Positions 52,592-61,833 of a stretch of 64,000 bases of DNA are shown here, in pieces (the first letter of the stretch is position 1; each line of letters begins with the position of its first letter). The notes under the pieces are model-generated. The model was given only the letters and a program-made list of their open reading frames with translations. It searched no databases and had not been told where the DNA came from. Source of the DNA: Coptis chinensis. Taxonomy: Eukaryota; Streptophyta; Magnoliopsida; Ranunculales; Ranunculaceae. Where the stretch lies: NCBI GenBank assembly GCA_015680905.1, contig CM027381.1:65895501-65959500 (forward strand). Direction: 5' to 3'. The position numbers were made by a program, and so were the translations under genes.

Positions 52592-55500
52592 GGCTACATC
52601 CATGTTTGGCTCATTTGATATTCAGAGAGTGGGCAGAGGTCACCGATTTCTAAGACGTGCTCTACTTGGTAGGCAGGTCGGTCAACTACTTCAATGAGGA
52701 GTTGTCTCGGGCGCCGCCTGGTGTTTGAGTAGCCAAGTAGGTTAGACTGTCTGTGTGGCGATTCTCGTCGCTTAAAAAGTGGTGCATGGTGGCCCTTTTG
52801 AAAGATAGAAGTAACTGATTAACAACTTTAAGGTATTTAGAAAGGTTACCTTCGTGGGTAGTGTACTCTTTAGCAATCTGGCGAACGACCAGTTGCGAGT
52901 CACTAAAGAGTTGAAGTTCTTGTACACCCAGCTGTAGCGCCATTCTAATCCCCATAATTACTGCCTCTTACTCCGCTTTGTTATTGGAGGTCGCAAAGTC
53001 GATGCGAACTGATTTCTCCATTACTTCTCTGGCGGGCGATACTAATACGATGCCAATGCCACTTCCGCCGGGGTTGTTGGAACCATCTACAAAGAGGGAC
53101 CAAACAGTCTTGTCGCTGTGCTTGGGGGGTAGGGTGTCTGTTTCGGGCTCCCAATGTAGATCGTCCACCGGGAAGTCGGCAAGGAAGTCAGCTATGACTT
53201 GTCCCTTCTGTGAGGTACGTGGGACGAACTCGATGTGGTGTTCGCCGAGCTCTTCGGCCCAAACTGCCATGCGAGTTGTCTTATTTTCCTTGTGAAAAAT
53301 CTTCTTCAACGGGAGATTAGTAAGTACTTTGATTGGGTGTGCCTGGAAATATGGCCTGAATTTCCTTGCAGAGTATAATAGTGCTAAAACTGCTCTTTCG
53401 ATGTAAGAGTAGTTCTTTTCGGCTGGAGTTAATGTCTTACTCATAAAATAGATTGGTTTCTCTGCGTTGTTGTCTTCCTTGAACAGGACCGAACTAATAG
53501 CGAAGTCTGATATTGCTAGATACAGCCCCAGTGTTTTGCCGTCTGTTGGTTTGGCTAAGACGGGAGGTGTTGTGAGGTACTCTTTGAGAGTGGAAAAGGC
53601 ACGACACACCGATCGTTCCATGAGAACCGCCGCCTTTTGAGGAATTGCAGGAATGGTCGGCACTTGTCTGATGCCCTAGATATTAATCGGTTAAGTGCAG
53701 CAACCATGCCTGATAGTTTCTGTATCTGCTTCTTTGTCTACGGGTTAGGCATATCCAAGAACGCGCGAATTTGATCTGGGTTAGCTTCGATCCATACGGT
53801 GAGACCCGGATAGCCTAGAAATTTCTTTGGAGGGCGCTCGAAAAGGCATTTTTCGGGGTTTAGCTTCATGTGAGTTCGGCGTAACCTGGAGAACGCTTGC
53901 TCGAGGTGGGTGAGGTGGTCACCTGCTTTTTTGCTCTTGACGACCATGTCATCGATATATACTTCCATGGTGTCTCCTAACATGTCTTGGAACATATCAG
54001 TTACCATTCGTTGATACGTCGCGCCAGCGTTCTTGAGGCCGAATGGGAGAACGTTGTAGCAATAAACCCCCTGTTCGGTAATGAAGGATATTTTCTCTTG
54101 ATCTTCCTTGGCAAGTGGTATTTGGTTGTACCCACTATAAGCATCCATGAAGGAGAGGAGTTCGTGGCCGCAGGTCTGGTCCACAAGTCGGTCGATCCTT
54201 GGTAACGGGAATCTGTCTTTGGGTGTTTCCTGGTTGACATTGGTGAAGTCAACGCAGCGCGCATCGCGTCGTTTTTTTGGAACCGCCACTATGTTAGCGA
54301 TCCAATCTGGGTAGTCGACCTTCCGGATGAACCCGACTTGCTTGAGTTTATCGACCTCATCGTTGATTGCTTTTTGGAACCGTAGTGATAGTCTCCTCGG
54401 TCGCTGTCGCACTGGTTTTGCACTAGGGTTGACGTTCAACCTATGGCAGGCAACGTTGGGATCTATTCCTGGCACGTCAATATACGACCAAGCGAAAACA
54501 TCTTTATTCATGGACAAAAAGTTTACAAGATGGGTTTTGAGTGTGGGGTCAAGGTTAGCCCCAATATAGACGAACTTAGGGTCGTCTTCCGTTTCTAGAT
54601 TCACTCGTTGCCTCTCGTTGGCTGGTGCCATAGCTTGTGCTGGGAGAGCGTCCTCTGGTGGTTTGAGCTCTGTGGATGCGTTGTTGGTCGAATGAGTGAT
54701 TGGAATTGCTGCAGGAGTTGGAGCGTTTTCTGTGGTTACGACCACAGAGTCTGGGATGGCGTCTGTGGTTATGACAACAAAAACTGGATCATGCTGCCCA
54801 AGCTGTTTCGGCGGTGGTGGATTTGACGGGGCGACCTTTGTGGTTTGCACAGGTGGAACGCTGGTTACAGGGGCGATCTCTGGTGTCTTGACGAGTGAGT
54901 GAGTGGCTGCCTTGGCAACTTTCGGAGTCTGTTCAGATGGATATGCCTTCTTGTTAGAGCCTCCAGCGCTCTGAGTTGGTGCGTTGCCTCTGACTTCGGC
55001 GACCAGGTCTTTGGCCATAGTGTAGCTGGTGGGCTCGTCTCTTATGCTGATTGGGGCCTCAGTGGTCTTGTTTGCTGAGTGGATTTGATTACAGTGATAG
55101 GCTTCCAGTTGGTTGCTACGAAGCTCCATCGTGCCCCTGGGGCCTGATTTGGGTGCTTGCGACCTGGGACGTTTTTTGGCAGGTGGAGTGTCGTCAGAAA
55201 TTGCCGCAACTTCTTGGTTGTCTGATAGACCGTGATGTCGCAAACCTTCTTGCTGCTTAATATACTTGTCGACCCGAGCATATAGCTCTGATAGGGTTTT
55301 TGGGCGCGACCTCATCAGCGACCTGGAGAGGTCTGTGTTGCGCACCCGACAGGCGTTGGAGAATGCCAGTGTGACAAAAGACTCTTTGAGGCCACTTTCC
55401 ATGCATAATAGTTCGGCTTTGAACTGACTTAGGAACTGGCGAATGGTTTCATTCTCTCCAAACGATAGCTGGAAGAGTGAATCCAGATCTTCTTTTTTAC

Positions 55501-56161
55501 GTCTGTTGTGCACGTACTGGCTGACAAATAGATCAGTGAGCTGCTTGAAAGTTTTGATTGAATCCGACTCGAGTGAAAAGAACCAATCGAGTGGGCCATC
55601 TTTGAGGTCATGGCGGGGAAGCCGCCGGCCGATGAAGATGGTCAAACTCGGGAGTCAGAAAGGGCCAGGCTTTGAATGTAGCGGGCTATATGTTGGCCGG
55701 GGCATGTGCTGCCATCATACATTGGAAAACGTGGCTGGACGAAATCTTGAGGAGAGGATTTACTGAGTACCTCTGTGGTAAACGGGGAAGCGCGGTACGT
55801 CTTGAGCATTTTCTAGACGATCTGGGATGCGTCTTTTCGTACTGCGCTCTGGTCAATCCGTTGTGACAACTCATTAATTTGTTGATTAACTTCGTTGATG
55901 CCGTTCTCAGCAACGTTACCAGCTGGCTGTTGTTGAGCGTCAACTTGTGCCCGAAGAGCAGCATTTTCTTGCCTGAGCAAGGAGATGCTCTCATTGGTTA
56001 AGCCTAACTGGTTTGCGAGGCCTTGAACTTGAGCTTCGAGGCTTGCCATGCTTCGTGGACTTGAGATATTTACTTTTTTTTTTTTTTTTTTTTTGGTGCT
56101 TAGGTCTTTTGGTTTGTGTGAAGATAATGACTCAAGTAATCGAAACCACAGACGGCGTCAA
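52592..56161 (-). mobile_element. element C: Tat-lineage Ty3 fossil, gag-pol
   Basis: On the minus strand, gag starts near 56049 (MASLEAQVQGLANQ) and continues with a gag core (PLDWFFSLESDSIKTFKQL, SLFQLSFGENETIRQFL). Reverse transcriptase follows (PLPRIDRLVDQTCGHELLSF, MEVYIDDMVVKS), then RNase H (LYLAISDFAISSVLFKE) and a second, archaeal-type RNase H (WSLFVDGSNNPGGSGIGIVL). The double RNase H marks the Tat branch. It is broken in only a few places (about three or four), so it is better preserved than B. The primer-binding site lies near 56145-56160 (TGACGCCGTCTGTGG on minus). Integrase and the 3' LTR are not seen, because the element is interrupted by B at 52591. Confidence 0.8.
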
Positions 56162-56699
56162 TGTAAAGGCGTGATTCAGCTTTCCTTTACATATACAGTT
56201 GGAGGGGAACTGAAAAGGGATATTAGGGGGACCGAGTTTGGCTTAGGAGCGAACTGCCTACGTATCTTGCTCTCGATTTCGTGAGGGAGAGAAGAATCAG
56301 GTCTGGCGTAGTTCATAGGAGGGGTATTTATAGATGTTCAGAATGAATCCTCGCCCACCACGTGTAAAGTGCATCACCAACGTGGAGTCTAGATCAAGGA
56401 GGTGTGTGAGACCTGTCTTTATAAGTCTGCTGTGATGATGGAGATTAGTAGTCTGGGCAAGTAGCTTGCGGCAGTGGTCAGTAGCTGGTGGCAGTGATCC
56501 GTGCATATGCTCCTTTGCTCATGATTGCTTCTAGAAGGCAAGTTGAGTCACAGTATAGCGTGGTTCGCGTACTGGTGCGAACTGTGCTAGAACGTTCTCT
56601 TAGCTTATAGATGCGATCTGGTTCCACAGGTCGGTGTGATAGTTCCACCGTGCTGAGTACGCGCCTGATATTCCTAAGGGGGGATATCACTCCCTTACA
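56162..56699 (-). repeat. 5' LTR of element C
   Basis: On the plus strand it runs from TGTAAAGGCGTG to ACTCCCTTACA, about 538 bp with TGTAA...TTACA ends, and sits directly beside the primer-binding site. The GATACGTAGGCAG motif on the minus strand near 56260 is common in plant LTR R/U5 regions. Confidence 0.65.
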
Positions 56700-57360
56700 G
56701 TGCTGATACTTGTCACGTGTGATAATCTGGTGGACAGGTGAAGTTTCTCCAATATAGGTTCTTTCTTCTTTAATGAGAGGTGATACCTTAAAAAGTACAT
56801 TCTATCTTCATCATGAACTATATAAAGGTTACTGCATGCTTTACAGTTTTGAAGTTCGAAGCTGGTTTGAAATTTAAAGTTCCAGTCCTGATTGTACTGC
56901 GGCATATGATATGAGTATATGGCACAACACTTCTTCTTCATTTTAACTTGAAATTAAAACACACGCTAGGGACATTTATTTTCTTGTTGGGGACTTGGGG
57001 GCTAGCTTATCAGGTCAGTTTACTTTTTGTGTTATGGTCATTGACACAGCACTTGTTCACAAGTCATTTGGAAGCAAAGTAGAAACGAAGGAAAACTACT
57101 TTGCCCTTTTCAGAAACATGAACTTGAAGGCAAGTAACTGTTCGGTCTGCAGGGTAGTAGTATAGAGAGATAATAGTCCTGCATAAAACAGAACAGCGGT
57201 AATATTATCCTTGGCATGACAAGAAACTCAGTGCGGAGCACAACCACTTCATGGTCAAAATCCGCAAATACCATTTGAGTACACACACCATTTGCTTTTG
57301 TTGTTCTTCACAAGTTAAGGAGACAGTACCAAGTTCTTTCTCATCCATAACAAAAACAAA
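56700..57360 (+). other. upstream region of the B3 gene
   Basis: No coding sequence was recognised. It lies between the edge of element C and the first ATG of the B3 gene and should hold the promoter and 5' UTR. No clear TATA box could be assigned. Confidence 0.35.
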
Positions 57361-59386
57361 ATGCTTCACCAAAAGAAAAGCCAAGAACCAATGATCTCAA
57401 GAAAGAAGAGGACATCTTTTTTTAAGATTATTAACTCTTCTATCATTCATGGTCGACAGCTTGTAAGAATTTCAATCCCCTCCTTTATTCAACTTGTTTT
57501 TTTTTTTCTGTGGAACTTAATACGTTGAATCTTTGTTTTTTTTTTCTTGTGATATTTTTATAATGAATTAAGTCCTCTTTGTATAGTGTTAATGTCAGAA
57601 TATTGTTTGTGCGGTTACTAATTTGAGCTTTAAGGATGTGAAATTTAAACGAAAGGGAAAATTGCATCATCAAATGATTGGATGGGAGGAAAGGATTCAT
57701 TAATTATTTCATTGTTTACTTTTACAAATATATATTACTTGCATCTCTAGTTTAAATCTTGATGTGTAGTCTATTAAGTACATATTATTATGTTTGTGCT
57801 TAGATAGATGAAATTAGAATACCTGTGGCTCAGTTTTACGGAACTGTTTCTCGAGATAAAGAATTAGTGGTTAAGCCTTGCTGATAAAAATGTTAAAAAC
57901 TTGTAGAAAAATATTCCATAGATATTGGTTAAGTGAAGACGTGTGTACATATGCTTGATGTATAATGTATTTTGACTACTGATATAATAAGCATGCGGTT
58001 GGAAGCTCTGAGAAGAAGTTTGTTTCTGAAGCATTCGGATTCATCTTTGCTTCTTAAGGATATTCACATAGAAATCCAGCAGACAATGGAATAACTAGTA
58101 TACCGTACTGGGAGCTAGCTAGGTTTGTATAATAGCAATTGAGTTGGTATATTCAGAAAAATAAAGTTTACCTAATAGGCTAATACTATTGAACTATAGA
58201 AGTGAACTCATGATTTCATGAAAATTCTAAGTTGTAAGTTCTTGCTATAATGTCTACTATATTGTCTTAAACATAAAGCTCTTAATGTGTGCGCATGCAG
58301 GGGATCCCGAACAGGTTCATTCAAAAACAGGGTAAGAGTCTGCCATATGTTGTAGACTTAAAAGTTCCTACTGGTTCACTTTCGCGTGTCGAATTGAAAA
58401 AAGTGGATGGCATTCTTTGGTTTCAAAAAGGTTGGCAGGAATTTATGGAACAATATTCCATTGACGTAGGGCATTTTTTAGTTTTTAAGTATGATGGAAA
58501 ATCTCAGTTTCATGTTCTTATATTTGATATGAGTGGTAATGAGATTCCCTACTGTAATGACTCGAACTGTGCTGGAGAATCTGGTCAAGTGCCAAGAAAA
58601 GAATCTACAAAGCGCAAGGAAATTGTTGACATTCCTTCTCATAAGCATATATATCAAACTCTGATCCTTTGTTGTTGTTTTCATATAATGCTCTGGATAT
58701 CCAATAGGGTTAACTAGTATTACCCCCTACTAGATGAGCCAATTAGGATTTCCCCAACTAGATGGAGAAATTAGGGTCTCCCCTGAGTACACAAAAAAAA
58801 AACACGGTCAACTAGTAGGGGGTAATACTAAAAGATCCTATCCAATAATGACCAATACTGTATTTGTTAAATGCAGGTGGAGGTCATTCAATATGAGAAA
58901 TGTGAAGAGAAGGAAATTCATACTAGCTCAATTAAAGCTTTAGGCAGCCTGTTCTTTTATGTCGAAACATCTTTTCTTCATAATTAAAATGAGACCATCA
59001 TATGTGAACTCTAAATATGTGGTGTGCTTTTGAATATTATTTTAGACTCTCATACTTTTAGGAACAGTTAAGATTTCCTTGTTTTCACTTTTTTGTATAT
59101 ACCTCTTCTTTCTTGTATGAGAATGTGTTTCTTCTTCTGTGCACAGCATATACCAAAATCATTCTTCACAAAGTACCTACCAAGGCGGTTGGAGGATTTC
59201 AAAATTCAAACTTCTGATGGTAAAGAATGGACTGTTGGATACAATTTGAATGAAAATGGTATGAGAATGAGTAAAGGAGTCAGTGCCTTTCTATCGGGTT
59301 GTAACATTAAACTCGGTAATATTTGCATCTTTGAGCTGGTTAACAGGAAGGAATTTGAGTTGAAAGTTAAAATAGTCAAACAGTAG
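57361..59386 (+). CDS. VRN1-like (REM) two-B3-domain DNA-binding protein, possibly damaged
   Basis: Exon 1 is 57361-57462 (ATG at 57361, or in frame at 57391) and encodes ...SFFKIINSSIIHGRQL. Exon 2 starts at 58301 in phase 0 with GIPNRFIQKQGKSLPYVV and WFQKGWQEFMEQYSIDVGHF, completing B3 domain 1; its donor is unclear (somewhere near 58600-58700). A linker exon begins at 58877 (VEVIQYEKCEEKEIH). The second B3 domain starts with SKHLFFIIKMRPSYVNSKYV (58962-59021, donor GTGTGC) and resumes at 59147 with HIPKSFFTKYL, ending at 59386. VRN1-like proteins bind DNA with little sequence preference; VRN1 itself acts in vernalisation. The linker exon and SKHLFF lie in different frames (net +1) unless an acceptor at 58946-58947 is used, so the gene may be a pseudogene. 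Confidence 0.65.
58707..58838. mobile_element. 132-bp MULE-type MITE in a B3-gene intron
   Basis: It is flanked by an exact 9-bp duplication, TATCCAATA (58698-58706 and 58839-58847), as Mutator-like elements make. Its arms share the perfect 19-bp inverted repeat TAGTATTACCCCCTACTAG (58715-58733 and 58812-58830). The outer ends are GGGTTAAC and, inverted, GGATCTTT. A related copy lies at about 60264-60471. Confidence 0.8.
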
Positions 59387-59435
59387 TAGTTGGATAGAGG
59401 AGTAGGATGTGAAGAAGACTATCCATTTTGTAATA

Positions 59436-59621
59436 TCTTTAATATATATAGAAAAACGAGGGTCGAGTGAATAGTGAATAGTGAATGTGTGTGGGTGTAG
59501 GGGCATTTTGGTCATTTCACATTTTTTAAAATTTTTAAAGAATAAAATAATAATTTAATATTTATAAGCTTTAAAAAAAAGTATATAGATCCCACGTGGG
59601 TACCACGTGTACAATAGCTAG
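59436..59621 (+). mobile_element. 186-bp mini-Helitron
   Basis: A|TCTTTAATATATATAG opens the element and CTAG|T closes it. Eight bases before CTAG is a perfect 7-bp stem, CACGTGG/CCACGTG (59593-59609), with a 3-nt loop. The 5' start resembles that of the large Helitron at 426-7214. The element lies 49 bp after the B3 stop codon, so it may be within the transcript's 3' UTR. Confidence 0.7.
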
Positions 59622-60250
59622 TTATGTTTTAAAGACCGCCCATGTTAGGCTATTCTTATTTGTAGGTTGTTTTAGGGCTGTATTTGCAATTGGCTGAATC
59701 AAAAGCCAATCTGTCCTTTTAAGTCCTTTTAATCAGAGAATCTATGTTATTTAATTCAGACAATGAAAAATGTGATTGCAGTTTGAAAAGTGATAGCAAG
59801 AAGCTGAGACTAGTTTACTTTTAGTTAGATTAAAAAAACTTGTAGTCTACCGGTGGAACTTGCCATTAAACTCTACCAACGTTTGGAGTTAAACTGATGC
59901 CGAGATCACAAATGGAGATAATCAGAGTGACATACTGTCATCTACTCAATTGAAACTGACAGATTTGAACTGATTTAGTAATTTGGATTCCATGAAGAGT
60001 ACTATTGTAGGAACCTTCGGTTTAGCATTTTGTTAGATGCATTTGAAACTGACAGATTTGAACTGATTTGGTAATTTGGATTCTATGAAGAGTACTATTG
60101 TAGGAACCTTCAGTTTAGCATTTTGTTAGATGGATTCGTAGAGCATATGGGAAAAAGAAAAGAATGTACTCAAAACTCAGAAACATGTTTTATCACTCTT
60201 GGTACTTCGTAGAATACAATATTACATCACACCATGCAACAAGTGAACTA
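59622..60250. other. intergenic; 93-bp tandem duplication at 59952-60137
   Basis: GAAACTGACAGATTTGAACT starts at 59952 and again at 60045. About 90 bp following each are nearly identical, through TTTAGCATTTTGTTAGAT. No gene is seen. Confidence 0.7.
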
Positions 60251-60263
60251 GGCAATCCAATTG

Positions 60264-60471
60264 GATCCCCCCGATCAGCCAATTAGGATTCCCCCAAGAT
60301 CGGAAATTAGAGTTTCTCCCAAATACACACAAAAAAAACACCCCAAATATACACAAAAAAAACACGATCAATTCAAATTGATTTTTTTTTTTGGTGTACT
60401 TAGGGGTAACCCTAATTTCCCAATTTTGTAAGGGGGAAATCCTAATTGTGGTGGGTAATACTAGTTAACCC
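60264..60471. mobile_element. second copy of the MULE-type MITE, foldback
   Basis: The left arm (CCAATTAGGATTCCCCC, GGAAATTAGAGTTTCTCCC) and right arm (complement of the same, then GGGTAATACTAGTTAACCC) fold back on each other and match the 58707-58838 element. The left tip is shortened. The right tip GTTAACCC is the target site used by the hAT-type element that follows. Confidence 0.65.
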
Positions 60472-61164
60472 TAGGGGTGACTTTCGATCGGATAAAGGAC
60501 TTTCGGAAAAATTTCCAATTTTTTTTCGGATGACAATATTCTTTCCAAATCCGATCAAATTATTTTTCAGATAATTTTTTTTTCCGAATTCGGAAAGTTT
60601 AGAAAATTAGAAAATTTTCAAAAATTTCGGAATCCACAAAATATGAATTTGAATTATATAATCAGATTTTCTTTTAGAATAACAATTTTTTTTTTATCCA
60701 GTTAATACATTCATTTAACAATTATTTTGAAATATATTAATTAAGCAAACAACTTAGACCTTTTAACATGTTCATTCAGCAAAAATATTCTTTATGCTAA
60801 TACATTAATTCAGTAAATGGGAATATGGGATAAATTGAGACATATACTAGAATGACAATATTAATTTCTTGAAGTTGTGAGAAAGACATTGTTTTACCTC
60901 TCTAGGGTTTTTATTTTGTTTGTAAATTATATGTAGTTTTAATTTAGTAATTATATGAAATAAACCGCTATATGTTAAAAATTCGGAAATTAATCGAAAA
61001 TTGGATCGGATTTTGAAAACATATCCAATTCCGAGCCAATTATTTTTCGGAAAAATCGGATATTGGAATTTCAGATATTGGAACACAAATATCATTGCCA
61101 AATTCGGAAAAATATCGGATCGGAATTCGGAAAAATTGACTTTTCGGAAAAAAGAGACACCCTA
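60472..61164. mobile_element. 693-bp non-autonomous hAT-type element
   Basis: The ends are TAGGGGTG and CACCCTA, flanked by an exact 8-bp duplication, GTTAACCC (60464-60471 and 61165-61172). Both are as expected of the hAT superfamily. Subterminal regions carry many TTCGGAAA/ATCGGAT units in both orientations. No transposase is present. Confidence 0.75.
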
Positions 61165-61345
61165 GTTAACCCTTTAAAGTTTTATACAAGCACAAAAGTC
61201 ATGGAGAAGAAACAATAAATCATCTAATAGACAAAAATAACAGCATGAAACAAAAGAAGATGGATACAGAAAGATTGGCCGAGTAGAAACAAAAGCCAGA
61301 GTGAAATTAAATGAAATTCGAATATTAGCAGGCTCTGGGGAAAAG

Positions 61346-61606
61346 TTAAAAACAAAATGCATTTGATTCAAAGTGGGAAGCCTTTACGGGTAGATGTCCT
61401 CGAGGTCTCTGCCAAAGGCTGCCCTTTGGCTTTGTGTACAACTCCATCAACTCACCACCCACATCCTTGGAATGACAAGCAAATAATGCCTTTAAGAACC
61501 AAGGCTCCCTGAATGCTCTAAACATGACCAAAGCTCTGTCAATATTCACTACCTTTCCACAGATGGTCTCACACGGTATATGAGAAACATCAGCTTTAGC
61601 AGTCAA
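61346..61606 (-). other. open frame of 85 codons, possible terminal exon, not recognised
   Basis: The minus strand encodes a frame without an ATG at its start. It contains HIPCETICGKVVNIDRALVM, FREPWFLKALFACHSKD and VGGELMELYTKPKGSLWQR, and ends FESNAFCF. The composition looks protein-like rather than random, and an AG (GCTAAAG) near 61597 could be an acceptor. The upstream side is cut off by the Ty1/Copia element. I do not recognise the family. Confidence 0.3.
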
Positions 61607-61607
61607 G

Positions 61608-61821
61608 TGAGTTTACAAAAGTCAAAGACTCAACAGAATTGAACACGTCAACACAATTCTATTGGTTAGTTGTAATTCTATTTTGGTTTTAGTTTCAGTA
61701 AAGTGACAGCTGTACATTCTTGTAAGTATATAAAGAGAACTCCTGTAATAGTTTCATTCAAGAAAATGAAATCAAAGTTTATGTTCTAATCCTCAAATCT
61801 TCTCCACTAAGTTTTATATCA
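61608..61821 (+). repeat. probable 5' LTR of the Ty1/Copia element
   Basis: The right boundary is set by the primer-binding site (TGGTATCAGAGC, 61822-61833), which follows ...TATATCA. The left boundary is uncertain; TGAGTTTAC at 61608 is one candidate. It contains a good TATA box, TATATAAA, at 61727-61734. The 3' LTR is outside the window, so the limits cannot be confirmed by pairing. Confidence 0.5.
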
Positions 61822-61833
61822 TGGTATCAGAGC
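61822..61833 (+). other. primer-binding site complementary to initiator Met tRNA
   Basis: TGGTATCAGAGC is the standard plant Ty1/Copia primer-binding site, directly after the LTR. Confidence 0.85.

Noticed and set aside
52978-55260. Several plus-strand open frames of 60-110 codons
   Set aside because: They are shadows of element C's minus-strand gag-pol.
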